Shown here: piece by piece, positions 23,266 through 35,457 of the stretch
Layout: the number at the start of each line of letters is the position of its first letter
Numbering within the stretch: the first letter of the stretch is position 1
Assembly: GCA_026874595.1 (NCBI GenBank)
Contig: CM049318.1
Coordinates: 47,162,456 to 47,226,455, forward strand
Source: Sipunculus nudus
Taxonomy: Eukaryota; Annelida; Sipuncula; Golfingiida; Sipunculidae
Direction: 5' to 3'
Length of the DNA: 64,000 nucleotides
Translations under genes and position numbers: made by a program
The notes under the pieces: generated by a model
Database searches by the model: none
Told to the model about the DNA's origin: nothing
Seen by the model: the letters and a program-made list of their open reading frames with translations, nothing else

Positions 23266-23620
23266 GAGAGCCATTGTGAGCCGACAATTTTATATAGAGC
23301 CACTGTGAGCCGGCGATCTTATATGAAGCCACTGTGAACCGGCGATCTTATATATATGAGGTTGACTTCTTTCGGAGAGCCACTGTGAGCCGACAATCTT
23401 ATATGGAGCCACTGTGAGCCGGCAATCTTACATGGAGCCACTGTGAACCGGCAATCTTATATAGAGCCACTGTGAGCCGGGGATCTTATATAGACCCACT
23501 GTGAGCCGGCGATCTTATTTACGAGGTTGACTTCTTTCTGAGAGCCAATGTGAGCCGGTAATCTTATATGGAGCCACTGTGAGCCGGCGATCTTAGATAG
23601 AGCCACTGGAATAAGTGGAA
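23266..23620. repeat. 29-bp minisatellite (gagccactgtgagccggcga...)
   Basis: About ten copies of a unit reading GAGCCACTGTGAGCCGGCGA followed by TCTTATATA. Twice it is interrupted by 'gaggttgacttctttc.gaga', giving a composite unit. Non-coding. Confidence 0.85.
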
Positions 23621-23734
23621 TAAGATCGCCGTATAAAACGTTTCAGCCTTAGGTCCATATAAGTTCATGGTGGGCTTTATATGTAGTTGTTATAGTTATT
23701 AGCAGTGTGTCAGATTTAGCCGATCATCGTGGCC

Positions 23735-23955
23735 AGTTAGCAGTGGCATACCAAGCGTTTGTGCCGCCCGGGTTGGTCATAGAATTGCCGCCCCTCTCCA
23801 CAACATTTATAAAACTGGAAACATATGCCACAAATTTATGGTCAATTTCAGTGGCGTACCAAGCGTTTGTGCTGCCCGGGGCTGTCAAAGAATTTGCCGC
23901 CCCATTTTCATAAGACTATAAAACTGGAAACATATGCAAAAAATATATGGTCAGT
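23735..23955. repeat. Direct duplication of ~110 bp
   Basis: Two adjacent copies share 'gtggc.taccaagcgtttgtg', 'gccgcccgg', and 'ataaaactggaaacatatgc' through 'atatggtca'. The left copy starts near 23740 and the right one near 23850. A related GCCGCCC-rich phrase lies at 32440-32490. Part of the pair is open on the + strand (23707-23913), but this follows from the repeat and is not taken as a gene. Confidence 0.65.
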
Positions 23956-25132
23956 TTTCTTCGTCAAGATGGTTTGTACACTGCACAATTTTATCATGTA
24001 ATTCCCTGAAGAAAAATGACCTCCTTAATTGCTTATAAATAAACGGAAAGATCTCTAGCTTTGATTTACTTTAAACAAGAATGTTTATGAAACAGTTATC
24101 GGGAAAATTAATCCATGACTGGAGAAATTATCATTATATTGCAGGTTTCACACAAAAAGTGGTAACGTATTTTTTGTGTACACACGATTAATTGAATTCA
24201 GAAACTGAACCAAAGTGAGCTCTTTGATTGATGTACAGTGGAAAGTTATATCATGAGCTATATGAGCTTAGCATATTAGTTTTGAAAAGTGAATAATGTG
24301 GATAAATCATGAAAAAGGTACGTTGGTTTAGTTATATTATCCTCAAAGTAAAATATCAAGACTACATCATATCAAAATATTTTTTTTCTGCGCTTCGCGC
24401 AATTTCATTTTAACATTAGTGATTTGTTCTGGTTTTCGCGCAGTTTTATTTTAGAACTAATTATTATCCAGTTATCATTAAAGTATCGTATTAAATTCCA
24501 GTTTATTGCTAAAACTTAGATGACATATCATTGTTGTTCATTGGAAATAGTTTACAAATTCCGGTAGATAAAAATTGGCGGTAGTTATAATGCACAAGCT
24601 GAATAAATAATATTATAACAGTACATGCAAGTATATTTTTTATTTAAGTTTTGACCTCTAGAAGTAGAAATATAATTGATAGGTAGAGGTCTATATTGAA
24701 CGTGTGGAACAACGGACGTTAATATATATTTTACTTACAACCTACTACCTTTATGATGAAATATGTCATGTACATACTCAGGTCTGGGTGAAAGACTGGG
24801 GTTATTTACTTAAAACAAATGGTCAGGTCATAATAACAACAGATTTAATCAGCGTTGGTTCATGCACAGATTTAGTGGCAATTCAGGTAGTCCTTCCGAT
24901 GTTCAGGATAGTGCAATAATTTGTATTTTAGCGTGGCTACTGGTATGACCATTAGGAATTACACAGGAGGCATTTAAGTTTCTTTAAAATATTATTAAGG
25001 TCTTTAAAATCGTAGGTCTTTTAAATATGAATGTATCTTCGTGAATTCATGCATGGATAGCCATTCATAATACAAAACATGGAAACTTGAATTCATTTGA
25101 CGGCGTTTTAACATTTTCCAAAAACGTGTACA
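23956..25132. other. Unassigned AT-rich stretch
   Basis: No gene or repeat unit is supported here. Confidence 0.4.
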
Positions 25133-25790
25133 CCCGGTAACAGGAACTCTCGGCCCCAGAGACACTCGGCCCGGAGACACTCGGCCCAAGCGACTCTCGG
25201 CCCCAGAGACAGTCGGCCCCTAAGCAATCGGACCTAGGTCAGACTGACGCATTATTTGCACTATATATTATCATTGTAAACAAAGCTGTATTCATACACA
25301 CCTGACCACATTTTGACATCTCCATCACATTGGTCTTAAAGACCATGTTGAACTCTGTTTACCAATGCTGAAAAGTGGCGCCTCATGTGACTCATTTAGG
25401 AACTATAAGCCTAGTTCTCTCCCTGTCTGAAGATGGCAGCACCTCCCAGAGCAAACTGTGGAAAAAGCACACCTCTCACTGCATCTCATGTCAAAATTTT
25501 ATCTCTGCAGAAAAAAACATTATCTTGGCATGATTAAAAAGCTAAAAACCTATGTTATAAAAAAAATAAACCACACAATAATGGCCCCCCTATTAATTTT
25601 AAGGTGACACACTTCAGCCCGGCCCTGTCATATTGCATTCAGTCCGGTGGACATACACAAAATGGGCCAAGTGCTCTAATTGTCGCTCACACCCCTAGCG
25701 ACACTCGGCCCCGAGGCCGACGGTCGGTCCAAGAGACACTCGGCCCACAGGTCCGATTCAATCCCCGGGAAACCCCTCGTTAACACAATT
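25133..25790 (-). mobile_element. Short GC-rich TIR element, copy with ~500-bp insertion
   Basis: The left end reads AACAGGAACTCTCGGCCCCA and the right end AACACAATTGTTCCCGTA. Both ends match the compact copy at 31838-31970 in opposite orientation. The body is made of near-repeats of CTCGGCCC(C)AGAGACA. Between about 25210 and 25690 lies unrelated AT-richer DNA that the other copy lacks. A GGTCCGATTCAA phrase near 25760 resembles a tRNA B box. No coding capacity. Confidence 0.65.
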
Positions 25791-25799
25791 GTTCCCGTA

Positions 25800-26690
25800 C
25801 TTATACCGAGTCGCCCGTGCACTGTGAAAGTCTGTTAGGAAAACGGATGCTTTTGTTATATTAGGGTATTTATAGGGTATATTAGTGGAGGGTTTATTGA
25901 GTCAAAAAAAGAGAATGTAGATAAGAGAGCATAGAAAATACTTTATTACATCCGTTTACAATTATTAAAAAATATTAAAATATAAGGCCCCTGATTATAA
26001 TTTAAAAAAAAACATTCAATCGTTGTATAGCGAAAATACACAAATCGATCCAATTAAAAAATACAATGTTTACTTTCATAATTGCAAACCTTAATATTCC
26101 ACATAACATAGAAATTTGCTCACTTATACAGAACTTAAACATATTTAAATAATTTTCAAAGAATCTCTTATAAATAGAAATATCACCGTATGAATTAAAT
26201 ATAACACAGAAATGCGTACCCTCTAATAGTTACGCTTACAGTTAATCACCGGAATGATAATATATACCTATATAACAACAAATTTAAAGTAACAAATATA
26301 CATATTTACATATTGACTTTAGACTTATACAAGGCCTATACAATAAACAACACTAGTTTACATTGAGTTCATTAAATACCAAGAGTAAGCCAAAATCTTA
26401 TGCTATAGTAAAGAGTAGGGACCAAAAGTTACCATGAAAGTTAATCACTATCTAGAACAAGAATATTTTGTACGAAATGAACCAAATAACACATTTACAA
26501 GTTACATGTATACATATATTTTACACTATATACAACAAATCATCTTAGATTACATGGTATTCCGGTTCTAAGGAAGAGGCAATGTAATTTTTCAAATGGT
26601 ATCCCAAAATGAACAGATCAAACTCTGGTAAAGTACGCGGTGCAACAAATGAACATCATTCAAGGGTATATAAAACAAGCAATGGATTCC
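25800..26690. other. Unassigned AT-rich stretch
   Basis: Very AT-rich with no supported gene or repeat. Confidence 0.4.
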
Positions 26691-26694
26691 CAAT

Positions 26695-27640
26695 AGCATA
26701 AACTAGGGATTTAAGGTAGCGTCAATTCAGCATAAACTAGGGATTTAAGGTAATGTCAATCCAACATAAACTAGGTCTTTCATGTAACGTCAACCCAACA
26801 TAAACTATAGGGAATTTTGGTAACGTAATCCCAACATAAACAAAGGATTTAAGGTAACGTAAATAAAACATAAACTTTGGATTTTAGGTAACTTTATTCA
26901 AACATAAACTCAGAATTTCAGGCAACCTAAACATTTGTGTACATTTGCAGTTTACGGTAATGTAAACTCAACTTCCACTTGAAGTATCAGGTGACGTAAA
27001 CTCGACGTAATTTGCAGATTTAGAATAAATAAACAAAGCATAAACATGAATTATAAGAGGAGGTTAACTTAACGAATGATCAACGTTTTCGATGGAGTAA
27101 ACCTTAAATAAACTTTCAATTGAAGGTAATTTAAACCCAGCATAAAGTTGCAGTTGATATAGTTTCATAAACTGCTGTAAACTTAGCATTTAATGCAACG
27201 TAAACCGTTCGTTAAATTGGAATTTAATGTAACGTAAACCCAACGTAAATATGACGTAAACCAAAAGTAATTATGATTTTAATGTGAGGTAAACCCAGTG
27301 TAAACTTGGAATTTAAGATAACGTAAACTCAGAGAAAACTTCGAAACGTAGGTGACGTAAACTAGAAGTGTAATTGGTGTTTAAGGTGACGTTAACCCGA
27401 AGTATAGTTTTAGTTTAACTTGACTTCAACACATAATAAACTTAGACTATATTATTAAGTATATCAAGCGTAAAATTAAACTTAAACTCAACGTAAAATT
27501 GAAGTTTATATGGTACGGCAAACTCAACGTAAACTTAGAGTTTCAGTTAACGTAAACGCAAGGTAAATTAAACGTAAACAAGGCGTAAACTTGAAGATTC
27601 GGGTATAGTAAACGCAAAGTATATTTGTATGCATGTATAT
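26695..27640. repeat. Degenerate 34-bp minisatellite
   Basis: The unit is close to CATAAACTAGGGATTTAAGG then TAACGTCAACCCAA. The first copies are spaced exactly 34 bp (26697, 26731). Later copies drift but keep 'aa.gtaa(c/a)gt(a)aac' and 'cccaacgtaaact' phrases to about 27610. By length about 27 units. Non-coding. Confidence 0.8.
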
Positions 27641-28236
27641 ACATATCTAAGCTGATGTACATTGGGCTTAACCAGTATTAAGTTCGTCTGTTTAATTATA
27701 ATTTAATACTCATTAACTTTAAATGAACAAGGATTTTAAATAAATCCGACGTAAATCTTTTCGTTAATCTCTCAGAAAGGTATAATAAATAGGAAATTTA
27801 ATAAATAAAATATTGGAGTATATTGGGAGTTTCAGGTAAAGTAAAGGTTACTGAAATCATGTTTATATCGCTCTGTTTAATGTTTATTAAGCCCAAAACA
27901 GACTAAAGCGCACGTCACGACACGCGTCCGATTGGATGGTATTAACCAAGCACCTATTGTATTTTATTATATCTTTTTTAAAATAGTAATTTTGATAATA
28001 TGCATTGGATATATTGTATACAAATAGGCCTTTGTATCTGTTTGTGAACAAATATGTTCTAAATATGACAGAACTCAGTCACTATTCTTAACGATATTTA
28101 TATATTTTTGAGTTACTTTGTTGCATGTTTTCTATTTAGATACAAATCAGTAATTAAAGTACAATGCATTATAACAAACGTTTCATCTGCAGTTGTATAT
28201 AGAATGCGAGTGCTTTGGAAGAAAACCATCTCTTTT
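27641..28236. other. Unassigned AT-rich stretch
   Basis: Nothing is recognised. Confidence 0.4.
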
Positions 28237-31218
28237 CACTCTTAGCAATCACCGTAAAATTTACGCTATTGTACCGGCAGCTGAGGCTTCCATCCTTTTA
28301 CTGTAAATTTTTTACAGTCATGACTGTAATTTTTTACAGTATGACCGTAAATTTCACAGCCGTGGCCGTAAATTTTACAGTCATGACTGTCAAATTCACA
28401 GCTTTTGCTGTATTTATATAGGGTTACTTACTATAATAATACTTCTAAAATTTACAAAGCAAAATAAATGTTTGTATTTAATTTTTTATTTTAAGTATTT
28501 TTATTGTACTTAATCACCATATCAACTTTTCTTGAAATGAAATATGCACGTGGAAAGAAATTTTTCTTGAGCAAGGGCAGACTTAATTTTAAAAGCATGG
28601 GGATCAAGATCTTCTATGTTTAACACTCTACTCCTGGACAACACATACCTACGCACACGAACACACACTCGCAAAAATATACACACATACATATTACAAA
28701 CAGTAAAAAAATAAAGTGTGAAAGGCATTTCACTTTAACAATGATTTATTTCTTCACCATTAACCAATACATTAAATTGTGAAACAAAATTTGCATATAT
28801 CAGCAAACAAATGAACTGATTGCTTTATGCAGCTGGATGAACATACATGCAGTGTGTATAAAAAAATAATATATAACTACCATGCGTATACTTTGCTCCT
28901 CATGCAAGTAGTTACCTTCTGGTAATTTTCTGCTCAGTATGCAGATTGCTGACTATTTAATCAAACAACCAACTTACATTCATATTGAAATACTCGATGG
29001 AATGCACTACAGCATTACTGATACAAAAGTAAAAAGTAACACACTCAATTCAACAGGTAGATGTCACATGCACATGTTATACTTGTAGATTTAATGACCT
29101 TATAAGACTGCAGAAAAATGTGGTAAAAACCTGGTTAAAAATTATGCTCACCTCTAAAAAACCGCTCAAAGAAAGCAATTTATCCATTCATATCAAGTGG
29201 GTATATCAACAATTTACATAAGACCAGGAACAAAATACAATACCTGCGCACAACAATGCATAATCATATATCGACATAAATATAAAATAGCGAAATGAAC
29301 ACAAACCTGGCCTTGTCATACAAGCCTAATATCACTGGAATATATCTTTAAATTAAAGAGACAGTCCTACATCCTTTCCTGTCACATTCCCTGAGAAACA
29401 AATGAACCTCGTTGGAATTAAGTTGCAGGATATCAGGTTTTTATGCTGATGGGGGGGGGGGGGGATGAGATCAAGGATGTTCACCAAAAAGTTGTCATTA
29501 CTAAAAACAAGAGATGTACTTAAAGTTTTTTCACTGCTGTCTTATGAAGGGGGGGGGGGGGGGGTTAAAACCATACTGGTTTAATATTTAATACAGTTAA
29601 GGTGTATACGTGACCCATATACATAAAAAAAATAGAAACATCCTAGAAGCTGCAATCGAACTAGAACTATGATTAACTATTTTGAATCTTCACTAAACCA
29701 TTTGCTCATGGGCACAGCCATACTGGGCATCATCTGACATGGTAATGGCTGTCACACAAGGGGGCAGGGACGGCCAGCCATGTCTTCTGAAAGATCCTGA
29801 AAAAAATCATACACAAAGTATCTGTACTCAAAATAAATTGTTTGAAATCTAAGGAATAGTCCCTTTCGGCAATTCTAGGCATTAGTTTCCAAATTATATT
29901 TATCAATTACAAACAAAATTTCAGATGTCTGTATATCATAAGGATATACAAACGTATACTGAAAATATTCATAAATTTTACCTGTTTTTAGTAAGCCAGA
30001 CCTATAATCAACTTTTTTTTTTATTATTTTAGATAATTGGTAAAATATTATTCTCTTTTTCCTTTATAATTTTCATCATTATATGAATTATAAAATTGAT
30101 GGAATTATGATATATTGATACATATTCAGGAACAGACAGTAGCAGTGATATATGTTGAGATCAGATTTAAATACTAATTACCAAAGTTGGTTGTTTATTA
30201 CTGATTATTTCAGGCTAATAACATTCATTATTACTGTTCAATCTGACACACTAATCATACGTGGTCATCGTGGCTGGTACAGACGGTGAGCTGTTTTCTA
30301 GGCCTGAAGCTCCCAATCGGCACCTCAGTCGTACACGGAATGCATATTTCTGGCCGTTGACGTGTAATATAGGTGCACTGCCTGCCCTGTAAATGTAAAA
30401 AGTAAAAATGTACATAAATACAGTATTCAATAGCATAAATAAAATATATATTGTGATAAACACCAACATGAGGAACAATAAATTAATTGAACTGGTTTAC
30501 AATTATACTCTGCTTAAGTTATATACACGTCACCAACCATCGATCTCGTAAACCCCTCGTTTAATTGTATACTGTATGGACTCGTTGACCGTTCATAAAA
30601 CTTGTGCCTCACATGAATAGCTTTCGGTTTGAAAAACAATCAAGCTGTTCTGTATCATTGAATATTGATAGATCAGAAAATTGTACATGTAAGCCTATTC
30701 TGATGTACATTTATTTCAAATACACAGAGACCGTTTTGTACCATAACAAAGAACATAAGCCCGATCAACCTGATCGGTTTCGTCGGTGGTGTTATCACCG
30801 AATAGGGCTTTCTTGGAAGTCTAATGAATATTGGGGCTTGATAGTTGGATTTAATTGTAAATATACAAATTATATCTAAAAGTTACCTATGAATTGCCTT
30901 CAAATTTCCCGCAAAATAGCTGGCTGCTGATGTGATTCGCTGTCACCTTGCTGGTAACATGGCTGCTCCAAGGGCTACACGTGTCTGGATACCCGGATGC
31001 AACACAAAGAAAGGACGCGCTCGGCTGGATTTGCGCGGGTAATTAGACTGATAAGCCAGGAACAGGCAATGACTTTTACAGTGGTGGCCGTAATCTCACG
31101 GCGGTTTACTGTAGAAGCTCTCGTTTACAGTAATGTGCTGGATAACTTGAAAATTACGGTAGCACTGTATTTTAATTCGGGAATATGACCGTAAATTTTA
31201 CAGTGATTGCTAAGAGTG
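28237..31218. mobile_element. TIR DNA transposon, CACTA/EnSpm-like ends, non-autonomous
   Basis: The left end CACTCTTAGCAATCACCGTA continuing with AAATTTACG is the inverted match of the right end (CGTAAATTTTACAGTGATTG to CTAAGAGTG). The termini start CACT and end AGTG. Both sub-terminal zones (28237-28420 and 31070-31218) are packed with short ACTGTAAATTTTACAG-type repeats in both orientations, a CACTA hallmark. No transposase is visible in the 2.98 kb. Two runs of 14 or more G lie at 29451 and 29548. I see no convincing target duplication. The superfamily call rests on end sequence and sub-terminal repeats. Confidence 0.6.
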
Positions 31219-31510
31219 TAGTTAGATCATCATCAGGAATCCCCACGCGGCAAGCGCGCGTCACGCGTCAAAAATCGCTCCAGCAGTCTGTTTTTGCAAC
31301 TTTTATAAAGAATACTTCAGCGTAATAAACAAAAATAAACACTGATTTTATTTGAATCCTATCGTTTAATGTAAATATATATGTATGGTCTTTATCACTG
31401 CGGAGCGATGGTAGAACATTATTCATTCAGTCAGCTATATGAATTTTAAATAATATATTTATATGAATTAAAATATCTATCTATACATATACACACAAAT
31501 ATATACATGC

Positions 31511-31549
<39 letters not shown>

Positions 31550-31837
31550 CACACACACACATATATATAATAATAATAATAATGATATATCATTATTTGG
31601 GCTATCATTGAAATATGCTTTTAATTGTTTCAGAGTTATGCACGGTTTCACTCGGTTTCATTATCTGTATCTATATATATTTTTTTTGTAAAGTTTGTGG
31701 GTTACCTAATATTTTTATTCATAGAAAATTCAGGTTTGTTGCTTTTTTACATACAAGTACCGGTATATTTATACGAACAATCCCCTACTCCATGCATGTC
31801 GAGTGGATCTTAATTGAAGGGATAACCAGCCTGATAT
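31219..31837. repeat. Unassigned stretch with (TA)n(CA)n microsatellite
   Basis: A (TA)n run at about 31513-31545 passes into (CA)n to 31560, then a short (AAT)n follows near 31568-31583. The rest is unassigned. Confidence 0.7.
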
Positions 31838-31970
31838 CTACGGGAACAATTGTGTTAACGAGGGGTTTCCCGGGGCTTGAATCGGACCTGTGGGCCGAGA
31901 GTCGCTTGGGCCGAGGGTCTCCGGGCCGAGTGTCTCTGGGGCCGAGAGTTCCTGTATTCGTACACCCACT
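31838..31970 (+). mobile_element. Short GC-rich TIR element, compact copy
   Basis: Reads TACGGGAACAATTGTGTTAA ... GGGCCGAGAGTTCCTGTATT. The ends TACGGGAAC and GTTCCTGTA form a short inverted repeat. The body repeats GGGCCGAG(A/T)GTC. It is the reverse complement of both ends of the copy at 25133-25790 joined without the insertion. Open in one frame only because it lacks stops; not coding. Confidence 0.65.
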
Positions 31971-34900
31971 GCCCTAACACCCTTCCCTTCGAGGCCAGTT
32001 TATCTAACTCTTTAGGCAGGGTTTATCTCTGCTTAATGGCCACCTAGAAATGTCTGCCAGTAAACGGCCTTGATATAAACACTAATATGACTGGTCAGAA
32101 TCCGGATGATATTCTGACGTTAAAAGACCACTGATGTCTTTATTCTTTCCTCCAAAAGCTACGTAAAAGGACTATACGCGAGTTATTTGATTGGTTCTAT
32201 TGTCCAATCAATACTGCATGGAATACCTGAAATTGGGCCAGAAGGATAAGCCCTCTTATATATCAAATTAGAGACACGTTAGGTATATGTAAATGGAACT
32301 TTGTCATGGTTTGGGAAACATAACCAAAATCACAAATCCAAACTGAAAAAAGCTAGATGTGTACAAAAGAATTTGGACCTTTCTGCTGAACTCATGCTGC
32401 AACTCAGTAGTATACAAATTCACCAAAATGCTGCCCCCCGGCCCTAAATGTGCCGCCCAGGGCTCTAGCTGCCGCCCCCCGCTAGGTTCCGCCACTGCCA
32501 GCGGGCCACTCGTTAAAACATCTCTCGTATCGTGCAGCACTGATGTCACACCGGCTAAGATGTGAACGTTCAGGTTCTTTTAATAGTCAAACAAATTGGC
32601 TGAACTTATACATATGTGAGCTCCAATAAAAAAGGAACAAGACCTGTGTTAACAAAACAATATATATTAAAATATGTTACTTGCATTCTCTGGAGATGCG
32701 CTCCCTTTACACCAATATTGAATGTTATCACATAAATACACTTGACGGCAAAGCACTTTTAACCACATGTCTATCGCGCACTCACGTATCACCGGGTTGT
32801 AACACTGTCCTGTATTCACGAATTTTTTATAATCCGCAATATCTCGCTGTGTATACACGTTACACAGTCCACATACCGCGCACAGACTATTCTTTCTGAG
32901 CGTTGAATCGCAGTCTCTCACAGGTGATATCCCCTTGAATCTTCCAGAACTGGTACCAGAATAAGCTTCCACACTGCAATATCCTGTACCTCTACAGGCG
33001 CGTAAATATAAAGTCCTCGGTCTGTTCCTGGAAGCACTCACAACAAGTATCACCCCGCCATATTACCAGCCCATCGGCAAAATGCGTTATTTGCTCTGAA
33101 GTCCCTTACAGAGAAATCACTCGTGGCTTCCTCAGACATCGACTAACTACGTTCGTAGACACCACATCTCAGCTGTCTCCACAGTAACATATGCAGACCT
33201 ACTTCCGGAAAATGCTTGCTAACGTCACAACTCTAGATCGTCCTCCCGGCCAGTTATGACTCCAGATTATGCCCACCGTCAATCACCGCGCGAATATTAA
33301 TAAGGAAACGCCTCTAGGAACAAAGTGTGAGAAAACCTAACTTACACAGGTCCACTTCCTTTGAAATCTACCACAAACGGTAATTATCGCCAAAACAGAG
33401 GCGGCTCCGTCTAAATTAAACCACTCTGAAATTAACATGAAACGAGACACCCGTGACCTTTAACCAGCTAACTCACGCAATTTTCTAAACATGAAACTCC
33501 ATATTAATGCACAATAAATTATCAATACAATCATCTGACTTTCAACTGAAACTGATTATATTAATCTTGTCCCCGTATTTGCCTGCTGTTTCTTTTTGCG
33601 CAAGCTTTTTCAAATTTCGATTTATTGAACAATGAAACAGCTGGAAATTTAGCTTTCTTCAACTGTTTGCTAAATCTTGATTGCAAATGAAACATTATGT
33701 CTGAACAAATATCCTGAATTCCATCAATCACCAAATAGCAAGAAATCAGATCAAGGGAGCGAAGCAGCTTTATGTCACGTTTATATATTTTATATTTATG
33801 TTGGGGTCTCTATTTCTTGGTGGGACGGGAAACTTAATTTTTGTCTAATATTTTTGTTGTCTACAGAAAGGCGAAATTTATTCTTCAAGGCGTTCTGCCG
33901 GGGTCGGCTAATGATCTCCGAGTAAAGAGCCAAATCTTAATTCTCTGAAGAGCATTTACAGCCGACCAGAAGACAAGTGCGCCTTGATTTTCCTTTGATG
34001 CTTTCGTCAGCAGGGATCCATCTCTTTCCGGTGTATGTATCATTAGGCGTTGCCAATGAGGGACCAGCAGAGTAGACAAGATGACTAAATCGAATCAGTA
34101 GTGTTGTGTAAGGCTCTGATCACTAAGCTCCATGGACAGGCGTACTGTACCCTAAACGATCAGCTACAGCCATTGATTACAGCCTCTAGCAGCATCTATG
34201 AGCGACCACAAAACCAGGATGCCCCAGCTTTACACTGCACCGCTCCCATGCACTTAGAGAGTGAGGTCCACTGTCCCTCCCGCCCTAAACTAGCGAGTTC
34301 CCGGTAGAAGCCCGCGGCCTACAAGTATCGACACTTGGCGTATGTCTGGGTCTGCTACCAGGAAGAAGTTCACGCTGCTCAAAACAACAGACCGTTATCT
34401 TTATTACCTAGTGTGTCTGCGACTGCCATCAAAATGTCACCTGGCTGAGCCTTGTATTTTATTCAAGTGCCACGCCGTGAAAACAGGGGTAAACGTGGTA
34501 GAGAGTAAAATGACAGGATCATCGGTCATGTTTGGTGGTCCTGACCAATGTATTCCGTTCATTTTGTGAGGGACTGTAAATGGAGAATGTTTGACAATCA
34601 GAAGGCGTTTTACAGTATTTCTTGGATAATTATCATTGAAGAAAAGAAAATGTGTGTCAGCAGTTTCCGGTATACACATGTCGGTTTATTTTAACGACAA
34701 AAGAATTATTACCATTTAGAACATTTGAACCAATATGCTGCATGCTCATCTCGGTACAACTTTTACAAGTATAACCAGCTCCAAGGAAAGCACGAGGACA
34801 GATGCACAATGACATGGCGGATGTAAGTTTGTTGTGATTTATTGATGGATTGAGCGTCAATTTGAGTGGACGGTAAATGGCTCACAGCCCTGCTCCCGAC

Positions 34901-35384
34901 GGCAAAACTCTCTCTTAGATCTGGTTTGACCCACAAAGTAGAATTAAAACGCTCAAGGAAACAAAATCAAAGCAATGGATAATATTTTAGCTGTCGCTGA
35001 CCGCAATCAGTTTTCGTAATCATGTCCAGACAGGGGATCGGAAGTAATTGCGCTTCGTTAACAAGTTGTTCTTAATGACAGACACAATCGTGTATATGTG
35101 TTAAGGCGGAAGCGGATTATCTCAGGCTGCAGAAAACAGAAGGCAACAGCTTTATGCTTCAGTTTATTTTCAATAAACAATCCTAAGGCGACACCCAGTT
35201 CTAACAGAAACCTCCGAAAGTCAAAATGAGGCCAGAAACTCAATTTTTTTTTAACTCAGATGCTGTATAATACTGTTTAGTTATTTTTCTGCGAAGGATA
35301 TACATTCTTAAAACGTTTGCTTTTAACCACTTTATATACACAGGATCAAAATTACATTGCACAATATCAAGGAAGCACGCAAGC
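31971..35384. other. Unassigned; probable upstream region of the receptor gene
   Basis: No repeat unit or domain is recognised across this 3.4 kb. Base composition is less AT-rich than most of the window between about 32690-33480 and 33880-34340. Several minus-strand frames exist (for example 32667-33053) but none shows a domain. The last kilobase is the natural place for a promoter of the exon at 35385; I see no clear TATA element. Confidence 0.35.
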
Positions 35385-35457
35385 ATGATGGACATGTTGG
35401 CCGTCCAGTGCTCTCTCATCGGGATGTTTGTTGGTGTCTCGTTCATTCAAGGTTACG
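35385..35457 (+). CDS. Exon 1 (signal peptide) of a putative Cys-loop receptor subunit
   Basis: The frame starts ATGATGGACATG and encodes 24 residues with a hydrophobic core (SLIGMFVGVSF), followed by the strong donor G|GTAAGG at 35458. It looks like a secretory signal peptide and would be cleaved near its end (IQGYG). The exon ends after one base of a codon. The exon at 51823 begins with the two bases that complete a Gly codon, so joining keeps the frame open. A separate signal-peptide exon followed by a large intron is common in nicotinic receptor genes. The link to the next exon is inferred from phase and order only. The first or second ATG could be the start. Confidence 0.5.

Noticed and set aside
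23266..23620. CRISPR-like array
   Set aside because: The units are direct contiguous repeats without unique spacers, and the DNA is eukaryotic.
25745..25775. tRNA gene or tRNA-derived SINE from the B-box-like GGTCCGATTC
   Set aside because: No A box or cloverleaf can be formed around it.
28237..31218. hAT or mariner assignment
   Set aside because: No 8-bp or TA target duplication fits the inverted ends; the CACT...AGTG termini fit CACTA better.
32667..33053. Cys-containing 128-codon frame on the minus strand as a secreted protein
   Set aside because: No signal peptide, no family motif, and no splice support; the length is unremarkable.
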